Origin: HXMU1428-3 sp965215715
Lineage (GTDB): Bacteria; Pseudomonadota; Alphaproteobacteria; Rhizobiales; HXMU1428-3
Assembly (NCBI GenBank): GCA_965215715.1
Contig: OZ244129.1
Span: 1,798,001-1,862,000 of the forward strand
Length of the DNA: 64,000 bases
Reading direction: 5' to 3'
Shown here: positions 15,739-24,709 of the stretch, piece after piece
How positions within the stretch are numbered: position 1 is the stretch's first letter
Layout of the letters: each line of letters opens with the position of its first letter
Notes under the pieces: model-generated
Told to the model about the DNA's origin: nothing
The model's input: the letters and a program-made list of their open reading frames with translations, nothing else
Databases searched by the model: none
Made by a program: the position numbers and the translations under genes

Positions 15739-18291
15739 TTAATTGTCAAGGAAGCTGCGCAGTTTTCTTGAACGAGAAGGATGTTTTAATTTACGCAAGG
15801 CTTTGGCCTCAATTTGCCGGATCCGCTCACGGGTCACAGAGAATTGTTGGCCAACTTCTTCCAAAGTGTGGTCCGTATTCATGCCAATGCCAAAACGCAT
15901 GCGCAGCACCCGCTCTTCACGCGGTGTCAAGCTGGCCAGAACCCGTGTTGTGGTTTCGCGCAAGTTTGACTGAATGGCTGCATCAATGGGCAGCACTGCG
16001 TTTTTGTCTTCAATAAAATCACCCAGATGGCTGTCTTCTTCATCACCGATCGGGGTTTCTAGTGAAATTGGCTCTTTGGCGATTTTTAAAACCTTGCGAA
16101 CCTTTTCTAACGGCATGGCCAGTTTTTCTGACAATTCCTCAGGGGTTGGCTCGCGGCCAATTTCATGCAGCATTTGCCGAGAGGTGCGCACAATCTTGTT
16201 AATTGTCTCGATCATGTGAACCGGAATACGGATGGTGCGTGCTTGATCAGCAATGGAGCGGGTGATGGCTTGGCGGATCCACCAAGTGGCATAGGTGGAG
16301 AATTTATAGCCACGTCGATATTCAAATTTATCAACCGCCTTCATCAAGCCAATGTTGCCTTCTTGAATGAGATCTAAAAATTGCAAGCCACGGTTGGTGT
16401 ATTTTTTGGCAATTGAAATCACCAGGCGTAGATTGGCCTCAACCATTTCTTTTTTGGCGATGCGCGCTTCGCGCTCGCCCTTTTGCACATGGCGTACAAT
16501 ACGGCGGTATTCAGCAATATCAAGACCGGTTTCAGAGGCCAGGTTTTGAATTTCAGAGCGAATGTCATCTATGGTTTTGCGCTCTGCATTGATGAAGTTG
16601 GCCCAGCCCTTTCGTTTTGATTGAGCCATTTCATCGAGCCAGTTGGGGTCCATTTCGCGGCCCTGGTAGCTTTCATGAAATTCCATGCGCGGTACACCGT
16701 AACTGTCACCCAAACGCATTAAACGGCCTTCATAGCCGATCAGCTTTTTATTGATTGAATAAAGTTGCTCGACCAGAGCTTCAATCCGGTTGTTATTCAA
16801 AGACAGGCTTTTTACGTCATTGACGATCTCTTCACGCAATTTATCATAGCGGTTGGACTGTGCTTTGGAGAAGGTTTCATCATTGAGGTGTTTTTCAACC
16901 TTTGTGTCTTGTAATTTGCGTAATTTTTTATAGGTCGCGGCGATGTTCTCAAAAGTTTCCAGAACTTTTGGTTTTAGCTCAGCTTCCATTGCGGCCAAAG
17001 ACAAGCTGTTTTCTAGATCATCATCATCTTCGTCTTCTTCAGAATTTTCGCTACCTTCTTGGCCTTCAGGGGTCTCTTCTTGTGTGGCAGGCTCTGGATT
17101 TGCTGGGGCCCCACTTGCAGCTTGCTGATCTTGTCCGCCTGCTCCTTCTTGTCCTTGCTGTATTTCTTGGCCCATAATGACAGGCTCTTTAGCTTCTGGT
17201 CCTGCATAGGTGGCTTCAAGGTCAATGATGTCTCTGAGTAAAATTTTTCCTTCCATTAATTCATCATGCCAGATGATAATGGCCTGGAATGTTAAGGGGC
17301 TTTCACAAAGCCCTGCGATCATGGCTTCACGGCCCGCTTCAATCCGTTTGGCAATGGCAATTTCGCCTTCGCGTGATAACAGATCAACAGTGCCCATTTC
17401 GCGCAGGTACATGCGGACCGGATCGTCCGTGCGCTCTGATGGTTCACTGGTTTTGGTGGTTTTAACAATGGCTTTGGGCTCTTCAGCAACAGCTGGTGTG
17501 GCCGCTTCGCTTTCTAAGTCCTCAACCTCTTCTTCTTCAACCACATTAATTCCCATGTCGGATAACATGGACATCACATCTTCAATTTGTTCAGAAGAAA
17601 CTTCGTCTGAGGGCATAACGTCATTTAGCTCATCGTAAGTGACATACCCGCGGGTTTTAGCGGTTTTGATCAACTTTTTAACCGAGCTGTCTGACATGTC
17701 CAAAATTGGACTGTCGCCTGATTTACCTTCTTCTTGTGTTGTGGTTTTGCTGTTTGTCTTCTTTTTCTTTTTAGGCTCAGAGCGTTTTACAGCTGCTGTG
17801 GAAGCGACACTTGCTTTCGCAGTGGTTGATTTGGCGGCTGGTGTCTTCTTCTTGGTCGTTGTGGTTGCTTTTTTTGCCACTGTTTTTGTTGTTGCTTTCG
17901 TTTTGCTTTGTGTTTTTGTGGTTGTTGTTTTTGCCGGTGTGGTCTTTTTTGCTGGGGCCGCTTTGGCTGCGGTTTTTCTGGTGGTTGCCGGCTTTTTAGC
18001 TGTTGTTTTTTTGGCTGTAGCTGGGGCCTTTGAGGTTGTTTTGGCCGCAGGCTTTTTCGCCGCTGTGGTGGCTTTTTTGGTCGCTGCTGGCTTTTTTGCA
18101 ACTGGCGCTTTTTTTGCTGGAGCCTTTTTGGTTGCGGGCGCCGCTTTTGTGGTTGTTTTAGCCACCGTTTTTTTGGTTACAGTTTTGGTTGCTTTTTTTG
18201 CTGGTGCAGCTTTTTTTGTTGTCGCTTTTTTTGCCACTGTCGATTTAGCCGCAGTGGTTTTTTTTGTGGTTTTTGCTGTTCTGGTCGCCAT
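15739..18291 (-). CDS. rpoD: Primary sigma factor RpoD with long basic N-terminal extension
   Basis: Housekeeping sigma-70, 850 residues from ATG 18291 (GGAG 8 bases upstream; a GTG at 18309 is less likely). Residues about 1-190 are almost entirely Lys, Ala, Thr and Pro in KKATTKKAA-type repeats, like a histone H1 tail. From about 197 the normal protein begins: region 1.1 (SSVKKLIKTAKTRGYVTYDE), region 1.2 (DPVRMYLREMGTVDLLSREGE), a non-conserved region with a Gln/Glu/Asp-rich acidic insert, region 2 (YKFSTYATWWIRQAITR), region 3 (RIPVHMIETINKI) and region 4 (TLEEVGQQFSVTRERIRQIE). All core regions look intact. dnaG lies upstream in the same direction. Confidence 0.96.
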   Translation of the reverse strand: MATRTAKTTKKTTAAKSTVAKKATTKKAAPAKKATKTVTKKTVAKTTTKAAPATKKAPAKKAPVAKKPAATKKATTAAKKPAAKTTSKAPATAKKTTAKKPATTRKTAAKAAPAKKTTPAKTTTTKTQSKTKATTKTVAKKATTTTKKKTPAAKSTTAKASVASTAAVKRSEPKKKKKTNSKTTTQEEGKSGDSPILDMSDSSVKKLIKTAKTRGYVTYDELNDVMPSDEVSSEQIEDVMSMLSDMGINVVEEEEVEDLESEAATPAVAEEPKAIVKTTKTSEPSERTDDPVRMYLREMGTVDLLSREGEIAIAKRIEAGREAMIAGLCESPLTFQAIIIWHDELMEGKILLRDIIDLEATYAGPEAKEPVIMGQEIQQGQEGAGGQDQQAASGAPANPEPATQEETPEGQEGSENSEEDEDDDDLENSLSLAAMEAELKPKVLETFENIAATYKKLRKLQDTKVEKHLNDETFSKAQSNRYDKLREEIVNDVKSLSLNNNRIEALVEQLYSINKKLIGYEGRLMRLGDSYGVPRMEFHESYQGREMDPNWLDEMAQSKRKGWANFINAERKTIDDIRSEIQNLASETGLDIAEYRRIVRHVQKGEREARIAKKEMVEANLRLVISIAKKYTNRGLQFLDLIQEGNIGLMKAVDKFEYRRGYKFSTYATWWIRQAITRSIADQARTIRIPVHMIETINKIVRTSRQMLHEIGREPTPEELSEKLAMPLEKVRKVLKIAKEPISLETPIGDEEDSHLGDFIEDKNAVLPIDAAIQSNLRETTTRVLASLTPREERVLRMRFGIGMNTDHTLEEVGQQFSVTRERIRQIEAKALRKLKHPSRSRKLRSFLDN

Positions 18292-18778
18292 AAATGTGCT
18301 CCGAAACACAATGATTTACCGTATAAATGCCTGATACGGTTGGTTAAACTTTAAAACACATTTCTTAATGCTTGCGCGGTTGTTAAGAAATATGGCCTTG
18401 CTTACACTTGCCTGACTACAGGGCAAGAGCCTTCTCACAGGCTTTGATTTTGCGTATTAACTGATTATTGAACTTTGCAATGTTTCAAAAACTAGACCCA
18501 TAATACTTGGTGCTTTTTCCCTTTAATTCAAGTTGATCATTCCAGCTTATTTATTGTGAAAATGAGCTAAAAATGTTTTGGCTTGGTGCTTAGAACTAGC
18601 AAAGTTGTGAAAATCCCTATGAATTAAAGACAAATTTAGTTCTGATTCGCTTATGAACACTTAACAATGCGCTTCACAGGACGGAACATAATGTGAACAC
18701 GAGTTTAATCTTACAAAGATTTAAGTCTTAAATCTTTTTATGGCTCATTATTGAGTGTCACCTCTTTGCCCTTGACGT
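18292..18778. other. Intergenic region between dnaG and rpoD
   Basis: About 487 AT-rich bases with no credible gene, tRNA or strong hairpin. It must contain the rpoD promoter if rpoD is not transcribed solely from dnaG, but I found no -35/-10 pair good enough to report. Confidence 0.5.
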
Positions 18779-20653
18779 TTATATCATTTCATTCAGGCTA
18801 TGTTCTAAAGCCTGCTGAATGACTTTTAACCGCTCAAAATTTTGTTGATTTTCCTCTTCCATGTACGCGCGTTCAGCAGCTTCAAGCTCCTGTTTTAGCT
18901 CTTCAGCCTTATGATGCCGCATCATTAGATGGTGCCATTCTTCGCGGACTTCATTTGGGTCTTTGTCCGGTTCGGCATTTGTGCGCCCATTTTGAGCGAT
19001 TGTGCGGTGCATCTCTTGTGCTGCTGAAGAAAGATTTAATTTTTCTAAATGAGACTGAATGGCTTCTCTGTCAAGCAAATTTTGTGTGAAATGGGCCTCT
19101 AAGATGGCTTTACGTAATTTTTCTGCCATAGGTGTTGTAAATTTAAGGCTAGAAATGTGTTCATCTTCAGTTTCAAGCAACCAAGGGTGATCCATTAATG
19201 TTACCAATAAAACAGCCTCATGCACATGGTTTTTGGCTGGTTTGTTTTGTAGCAACGGGCTGGTCATGAGAGACGAGGTGGCTGAGGGCTTTGCATTTTG
19301 ATTAAATTGCCCGCCCTTTGAGGCCGCTCTGGACCGTTTAAACTGAGACTTGTTGTATTGGGACTTTGGGGACTGGCCGGAAGGTTTTTGAAAGGCTTGC
19401 CATAGCTGGGATTTCATTGCCCGGACATAGTGAGAGCGAACGGTTTGGTCTTCAATACTATTGATTTGTTGAAACAGGTTCTGCTCAAGGGCAGCCTTAC
19501 GTTCTGGGGTTTGCCAATTATCCAGAGCATATTCTTTTTCCCATAAAACTTGCGAGAGGGGCTTGGCGCTTTCTAACAAGGATTGCATTTCCCTGGCCCC
19601 TTGGGTTTTAAGCAAATCGTCAGGATCCTGGCCATCAGGCAAGAAGGTGAATTTTAGAGAAAAGCCTGGTTTTAACAGGGGTAGTGCGGTTTCAACGGCT
19701 CTAAAGGCGGCCTTTTGCCCAGCGCCATCGCCGTCAAAACATAAAATGGGTTCTTGTGCCATGCGCCACAACAGCTGAAGTTGGTTAGAGGTCAGCGCTG
19801 TGCCTAAAGGAGCGACCGTGTTTTCAAACCCGGCGCCTGCCATGGCAATGACATCCATGTAGCCTTCTGTCACGATAATCGATTTTTTCACATAGGCGGC
19901 TTGGCGCGCAAAGCTGGCGTTGTAAAGTTGATGGCCTTTGTGAAACAAGGGGGTTTCTGGTGAGTTGAGGTATTTGGCCTTTTGAGCTTCACTTAACGCC
20001 CGCCCTCCAAATGCAATAACCCTTTGTTTTCCATCAGCAATTGGAAACATTATGCGGTCACGAAACCGGTCATATGAAACGGAAATATCGGGCCCGCCAA
20101 TGAGCATGCCTGAGGCAATGAGCTCATGCTCTTGATAGCCCATATCCATTAAATGGCGCTTTAAAGCATCACGTGAATTGGGGGCAAAGCCGAGGCGAAA
20201 TTGAGCCACTTGTTGAGGCGTTATCCCCCGCCCTTGCAAATAGTTTTGCGCATGGCTTGCTTCACGCATTTGTAAACAATTGGAGAAGAATTGGGCTGCG
20301 TGTTCTGTTATTTCTCGTAACCGGTCGTTTTTTTCTGCGCGTTCAACCGCTTCAGGGGTTGATTTGGGCATGGGCACGCCGGTTTCATTTGCCAGGCGTT
20401 CTACGCTTTCTGGAAATGAAAGTCCTTCTGTCTTCATTAGAAACGTGAAAATATCGCCGTGCTCACCAGTGGCAAAACAATGGTAAAACCCTTTTTGGTC
20501 ATTCACGGTGAATGAGGGGGTTTTTTCTTGTTTGAAAGGTGAAAGCCCTACAAATTCGCGCCCTGCCCGCTTTAATTTAACTTTGCGCCCTACCAGCTGA
20601 CTAACGCTGAGCCGCGCACGGATCTCATCCAGTAATGCTGGGGGAAATCGCAT
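18779..20653 (-). CDS. dnaG: DNA primase
   Basis: Synthesises RNA primers at the replication fork. The 624-residue protein starts MRFPPALLDEIRARLSVSQL at ATG 20653 (AAGGAG 9 bases upstream; the longer TTG-started form is unlikely). Order: N-terminal CHC2-type fold (1-100), TOPRIM catalytic core (VVTEGYMDVIAMAGAG, and the DGDGAGQKA block), then a divergent helicase-interacting C-terminal domain. In the zinc-ribbon the four ligand positions read Ser38, Lys41, Cys59 and Thr62 instead of Cys, His, Cys, Cys, so zinc binding is probably lost although spacing is kept. rpoD follows downstream; no rpsU is seen. Confidence 0.95.
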   Translation of the reverse strand: MRFPPALLDEIRARLSVSQLVGRKVKLKRAGREFVGLSPFKQEKTPSFTVNDQKGFYHCFATGEHGDIFTFLMKTEGLSFPESVERLANETGVPMPKSTPEAVERAEKNDRLREITEHAAQFFSNCLQMREASHAQNYLQGRGITPQQVAQFRLGFAPNSRDALKRHLMDMGYQEHELIASGMLIGGPDISVSYDRFRDRIMFPIADGKQRVIAFGGRALSEAQKAKYLNSPETPLFHKGHQLYNASFARQAAYVKKSIIVTEGYMDVIAMAGAGFENTVAPLGTALTSNQLQLLWRMAQEPILCFDGDGAGQKAAFRAVETALPLLKPGFSLKFTFLPDGQDPDDLLKTQGAREMQSLLESAKPLSQVLWEKEYALDNWQTPERKAALEQNLFQQINSIEDQTVRSHYVRAMKSQLWQAFQKPSGQSPKSQYNKSQFKRSRAASKGGQFNQNAKPSATSSLMTSPLLQNKPAKNHVHEAVLLVTLMDHPWLLETEDEHISSLKFTTPMAEKLRKAILEAHFTQNLLDREAIQSHLEKLNLSSAAQEMHRTIAQNGRTNAEPDKDPNEVREEWHHLMMRHHKAEELKQELEAAERAYMEEENQQNFERLKVIQQALEHSLNEMI

Positions 20654-21059
20654 TGACAAAGGGCTCCTTGCTTCGCGTTTAGGGGAGGTGCTGACCTGTT
20701 TCAATATTATTATGAGTCTTAACTCTTAAGAGGAACAATTTTTGGATTGCTCTCTTTTTGTTGTACTCCTTGTTTAAGTTTAGATAAATATTTGTTTTTT
20801 TTCATATTCCTTTAACTTTGGAAAAGATGGGGATAACGGCAGGGGAAAAAGTGATTCCTCTCTCATTTCATCTTTTTAGGCTCTTTTAACGTCTCAAACA
20901 GACTTCTTTTTGTGGCCCTATTATTCCTTCATCAAAAGATGTAATTTTTTAAAAAAAATGATCTGGGTACGTCTTGGTACCATTTTGTTAATCCCCTTCA
21001 TATATAAAGAGGTAAATAATATTTATGTTGTAGCAAGTGATATTTTGAGCACTAGTCGA
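20654..21059. other. Divergent intergenic region dnaG / GGDEF-EAL gene
   Basis: An AT-rich gap of about 400 bases between two divergent genes, so it should hold promoters for both. A TTG-initiated extension of the GGDEF gene could begin at 20910 and cover part of it, but lacks a ribosome site. No other feature recognised. Confidence 0.4.
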
Positions 21060-22187
21060 ATGTTTTATTCTTTTTTAAGACAGATTAATGGCATGACAAT
21101 TGCCATAATAGGGTCATTGCTAAGCGTGACCTTATTGGCCATTCTGGCTATTAATTATGTGTTTGTGGACAGGTTATTGCTTGATGATGCTCAATCGTTA
21201 TCATTGGACGCTGCCCAACGCATTAAAAAAGAGCTGTTTTCTGATAATAAAAATGCCTTTGTCAGCTTAAACTCTCGTACCACTGAAATTGTTGATGACT
21301 CTTCTTTAAATAAAGCCCTGATAACGCTTAGTGAAACACTGAACGGTCAAACAGATGCAAGGCAACTCCCCGTCTTTACACCTTATCCATTGGTGGGGGC
21401 ACCAAAACTAAAAGAATTTTTTGATAAGAAAATCAATTCTGATGCCTATTTAAATCAGCTGAATAATTACGCTATTTTCTTACCGAGTGGGCAGGTTTAT
21501 TTTCCGGAAAATGTTTACAACAAGCCTTCTTTACGCAAACTCTACAGCACTTCGTATGTCATAGTTTCATCGGTTCAAAATGTATTTATCAAAGCTAAAT
21601 ATCTCTATTCCTACCGAGAAAAACAAGATGCTGTTTATACCCGCCATTTTATTCCATTGATTGAAAAGGGTGAAGTGGTTGCTGTTGTTATGCTTGAAGC
21701 TTTGCAGACAGGGGCCGGCGAAAAGATTGCGAGTGCCGTCTCCAATGCTGTTTCTTTGACAACCATAGCTGGTTTGCCAGTTGTGTTTTTGGTTTTGTAT
21801 CTGGTTTGGAACCAATTGCGCGAAAGTTTGCGGGCTCAAAAAGAAATTAGCTTTTTATCTCATCATGATAAATTGACAGGGTTGCCAAATAGAGTTGGAT
21901 TTTATCAAGCTCTTGACCCTATCATTAGGTCAAATCTGATTTCTAAAAAAGAATTTGCTATGGTCATGGTTGACCTTGATGGCTTTCATAAAATTAATGA
22001 TGAAATAGGCCATAGCGAAGGAGATAAGATTCTCGTATCCGTTGTTAACCGCATAAAAAGCACCCATGTTAAAATTGAGATTTTGGCCCGGCTTTCAAGT
22101 GATGAATTTGTCATGATATTGCCTAATGTTTCCTCAGCTCAGGAAGCAGCTGATTTTGCTGAACTTTTCAATAAAGCATTAGCATAA
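21060..22187 (+). CDS. GGDEF-domain protein, N-terminal part of an interrupted GGDEF-EAL gene
   Basis: From ATG 21060 (start uncertain; an in-frame TTG lies at 20910): membrane helix (MTIAIIGSLLSVTLLAILAI), an extracytoplasmic sensor region of about 180 residues, a second helix (TIAGLPVVFLVLYLVWNQL), then a diguanylate cyclase-like domain (HHDKLTGLPNRVGFY, VDLDGFHKINDEIGH). The signature GGDEF is degenerate (SSDEF), so cyclase activity is unlikely; a regulatory role is usual for such domains. The domain stops short at KALA and TAA (22185-22187); the missing last strands (CTVSLGIAF) follow in the same frame in the next entry. The parent gene would be about 690 residues. Confidence 0.8.
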   Translation: MFYSFLRQINGMTIAIIGSLLSVTLLAILAINYVFVDRLLLDDAQSLSLDAAQRIKKELFSDNKNAFVSLNSRTTEIVDDSSLNKALITLSETLNGQTDARQLPVFTPYPLVGAPKLKEFFDKKINSDAYLNQLNNYAIFLPSGQVYFPENVYNKPSLRKLYSTSYVIVSSVQNVFIKAKYLYSYREKQDAVYTRHFIPLIEKGEVVAVVMLEALQTGAGEKIASAVSNAVSLTTIAGLPVVFLVLYLVWNQLRESLRAQKEISFLSHHDKLTGLPNRVGFYQALDPIIRSNLISKKEFAMVMVDLDGFHKINDEIGHSEGDKILVSVVNRIKSTHVKIEILARLSSDEFVMILPNVSSAQEAADFAELFNKALA

Positions 22188-22196
22188 CCTTATGAA

Positions 22197-23138
22197 GTGA
22201 ATGGGGACGAGGTTATTTGCACGGTTAGTTTAGGCATTGCCTTTGGGCCGGACGAAGACAGTGATGGTGACAACTTATTAAAAAATGCCAAGCTGGCGCT
22301 TTATCGGGCTAAAGAAGAAGGCGGAAATACCTTTAGATTTTTTGAACCCGATATGGACCGGGCGCTACAAAAACGTCGTCGTTTAGAAAAGTCATTAATT
22401 CATGCCATTAAGCGTGAAGAATTTGAACTTTACTATCAGCCCCAAGTGGAACTTTGTGGGCGTGCGGTTACTGGTTATGAAGCTTTATTACGCTGGAATC
22501 ATCCTGAACTTGGAATGGTTTCTCCTGGTGAATTTATACCAGCTTTAGAAGAAACCAAGATGATTGTTGAGGTTGGCGAATATGTTTTGCGCCGCGCCTG
22601 CCGTGAAGCTTTGCAATGGTCTAACAATGAAAAGGTAGCTGTTAACCTTTCAGCTGTGCAGTTTGAACATCAAAATATTCCTGAAATGGTGGCCAAAGCC
22701 CTACTGGATACAGGCTTACCGGCAGAGCGGCTTGAACTTGAAATCACAGAATCAATTTTGATCTCAGATCCTGATATGGCCATTCAAATGTTAGGAGAGT
22801 TGAAAGATCTTGGCGTGAACATAGCCATGGATGACTTTGGCACAGGTTATTCTAGCTTGAGTTATATTTCCAAAATTGAGTTTGATAAAATTAAAATTGA
22901 TCGCTCATTTGTCTCTTCTATACAAACTGATGAACGGGCACGTGCCATTATCACAACCGTTATTGGTTTGGGACGTACTCTTGATATTATGATTACCGCT
23001 GAGGGGATTGAAACCCAAGAACAGTTGTTGTTGATCCAGGCTGCAGGTTGTCACTTTGGTCAAGGCTTTTTATTTGGGCGCCCCATGCCTTTAAGCGACA
23101 TTCTGTCGAATAAGGGCGATCAATCTCAAGTGGCTTGA
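22197..23138 (+). CDS. EAL-domain c-di-GMP phosphodiesterase, C-terminal part of the interrupted gene
   Basis: Same reading frame as the preceding GGDEF part, separated only by one TAA codon; GTG 22197 is the first usable start. It contains the last part of the GGDEF fold (CTVSLGIAFGPDEDSDGDNL, AKLALYRAKEEGGN) and a full EAL domain: YYQPQVEL, GYEALLRW (the EAL signature), LEITES, MDDFGTGYSSLSYI, KIKIDRSFV, TAEGIETQEQ and GQGFLFGRP. These include the metal and catalytic residues of active phosphodiesterases, so the domain itself could degrade c-di-GMP if translated. Whether it is made by reinitiation, readthrough or not at all cannot be told from sequence. Confidence 0.8.
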   Translation: MNGDEVICTVSLGIAFGPDEDSDGDNLLKNAKLALYRAKEEGGNTFRFFEPDMDRALQKRRRLEKSLIHAIKREEFELYYQPQVELCGRAVTGYEALLRWNHPELGMVSPGEFIPALEETKMIVEVGEYVLRRACREALQWSNNEKVAVNLSAVQFEHQNIPEMVAKALLDTGLPAERLELEITESILISDPDMAIQMLGELKDLGVNIAMDDFGTGYSSLSYISKIEFDKIKIDRSFVSSIQTDERARAIITTVIGLGRTLDIMITAEGIETQEQLLLIQAAGCHFGQGFLFGRPMPLSDILSNKGDQSQVA

Positions 23139-23427
23139 GACCGCAAAGTCGGCCCCTTAGTCTTGTATTCACAAATTCTTTCCTGTTTTGTTAGTAGAAT
23201 AGTTTAGCTTTCGGAATTTATGCAGTCTGCGTTTTTTGCTGCATTTAGCATGCAAGATTTGTTATTCACGCTTTTGATTTTTTATTTTGTTTTTATTGTT
23301 TAGCTAGAAAAATCATATTTAAAAAATAGTTTTATTAGTAATAACAATAATTTAAAGGGAGTGAAACGTTTGTTGTCATTGCTGCTTGTGACTTATCTCA
23401 AGTGGCCTTAACTTTTAAGAGGCACTT

Positions 23428-23637
23428 ATGTTTGAACTCATTATTTCTGTTTGCTTAATTAACAGTCCACAAAATTGTAAGGATGTGCATTTGACCTATA
23501 TGGGGCAACTTACCACGCCTCATCAATGCATGAACCGGGGCCAACCGGAAATGGCAAAATGGTCTTCGTATAATCCTGGCTGGTCCATTCGCAAATGGCG
23601 GTGTGGCCTGGTTGATGTCTCGCGCAAAGAAATTTGA
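23428..23637 (+). CDS. Conserved small hypothetical protein (69 residues)
   Basis: A 69-residue protein of the kind found in many alphaproteobacteria: a short hydrophobic start (MFELIISVCLI) and pattern CxxxxxxxCxDVxLTY...QCMxxGQPEMAKW...RKWRCG, with four spaced Cys. AAGAGG lies 5 bases before the ATG, which supports translation. The Cys spacing and hydrophobic N-terminus suggest export and disulfides. Function is unknown. It converges with the SoxYZ-like gene 10 bases downstream. Confidence 0.7.
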   Translation: MFELIISVCLINSPQNCKDVHLTYMGQLTTPHQCMNRGQPEMAKWSSYNPGWSIRKWRCGLVDVSRKEI

Positions 23638-23647
23638 AGATAGAGCT

Positions 23648-24538
23648 TTAAGAGCCTTGCTGGGATGTTTGCGCTTTTAGCTGCCAGTTATTCTTAAATT
23701 CATTCTTTTTGGTATCTCGTACAATCAAATTCAGCATCGGCTGCTTTGATTTTGAGGCGAAGCGAAAACGAATAACCGGGTCTTCACTTAAAGAGATGGC
23801 ACCTGCAACTTTCATAAGTTGTTCACCATCAACACTCACTTGAATTTCGCTCACATAATGAGCGGGAATGTAATAACCTGTTTCCTGATTAAGTTGCATG
23901 CCGGAATAATTTGGATGGCGCACCATCACTTGTACTTCTCTTAACTCAGGTGAGAGTTTGGTGCTTTGCCCTTCTGGCACTTTTTGTGCTGGTGTGAACT
24001 GGCGTAGTTTTGAGCGCCCTAACATAGCCATTTTTGCATCCATGTCTTTCATGGCTGGAGCAGAACACCCGCCGGCGGCTTTGACAAATTTTGACACCAT
24101 ATATAACTGGCCGTCGTTGGTCTCAATAATCGCTCGCACATTGGAGTACTGGTCAATCCGGATTCTGGTCTCTATGTGAAGCGTTCCCAGTTTGGGGGAC
24201 AGTTCAAAAACGGCAGCAACCGGAACTGGGTTTTTGTCAACAATCAAGGTTAGGGCTTTAAAATACTGCCCCGTTTTTTGTGGCTCGGCATGAATGGTAA
24301 TGGGGACCAGGGCTGCATCATGTGCGCGATAAGGGGCTTGCATTGTCAGCCAATTTGCCTTGGTTTTTATGGCGCGGTTTTCGTAAAGATCATCTTTTAG
24401 ATCTTGCCAAAGTTCTTGGTCTTGGGCCGATTGCCCGGGGGCAGCTTGGCTTGAATTTACCATAGGAAACGCAAAACAAATCACAGTCATTAGAGCCAAG
24501 ATTGATAAGACTGTTTTGAGTTTGAGAGTATTGGACAT
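23648..24538 (-). CDS. Quinoprotein-associated SoxYZ-like carrier protein
   Basis: A periplasmic fusion of SoxY-like and SoxZ-like domains, as in the TIGR04557 group that accompanies PQQ-dependent alcohol dehydrogenases. 296 residues from ATG 24538 (GAGAGG 4 bases upstream). Signal peptide (LKTVLSILALMTVICFAFP), SoxY-like domain (about 45-175) ending in a Cys within AAGGCSAPA, the likely carrier Cys although not in the GGCGG tail of true SoxY, then a SoxZ-like domain (about 205-285; VQVMVRHPNYSGMQ...YYIPAHYVSEIQVS). A frame extension upstream encodes an IETIK repeat made by a 15-bp tandem duplication and is unlikely to be translated. The neighbouring metallo-hydrolase and CXXCW genes belong to the same functional group. 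Confidence 0.88.
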   Translation of the reverse strand: MSNTLKLKTVLSILALMTVICFAFPMVNSSQAAPGQSAQDQELWQDLKDDLYENRAIKTKANWLTMQAPYRAHDAALVPITIHAEPQKTGQYFKALTLIVDKNPVPVAAVFELSPKLGTLHIETRIRIDQYSNVRAIIETNDGQLYMVSKFVKAAGGCSAPAMKDMDAKMAMLGRSKLRQFTPAQKVPEGQSTKLSPELREVQVMVRHPNYSGMQLNQETGYYIPAHYVSEIQVSVDGEQLMKVAGAISLSEDPVIRFRFASKSKQPMLNLIVRDTKKNEFKNNWQLKAQTSQQGS

Positions 24539-24643
24539 TGTGCCTCTCTTTATGGTTTCAATTTTTATGGTTTCAATTTTCAAATTAAGAACTAGGACGC
24601 TTTTCTATCTAATGGTCAATCTATCACGCTTTTTTCAAATTTT

Positions 24644-24664
24644 ATGATTTTGATATAAAATCAT
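24644..24664. promoter_or_regulatory. Palindrome upstream of the SoxYZ-like gene
   Basis: ATGATTTT (24644-24651), five bases, then AAAATCAT (24657-24664): a perfect 8-bp dyad in the 171-base gap between the metallo-hydrolase stop and the SoxYZ-like start. It could be an operator or a weak hairpin; no regulator is identified. Confidence 0.4.
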
Positions 24665-24709
24665 ATCATGCATGCAGAGCATAAAAGATTAGTTCCTTGT
24701 TTTTATTTA

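Noticed and set aside
17639..18334. A 231-codon open frame on the plus strand, very rich in Val, Phe and Ala
   Set aside because: It is the antisense shadow of the Lys/Ala/Thr-rich tail of rpoD; the composition follows directly from the reverse complement of Lys and Ala/Thr codons.
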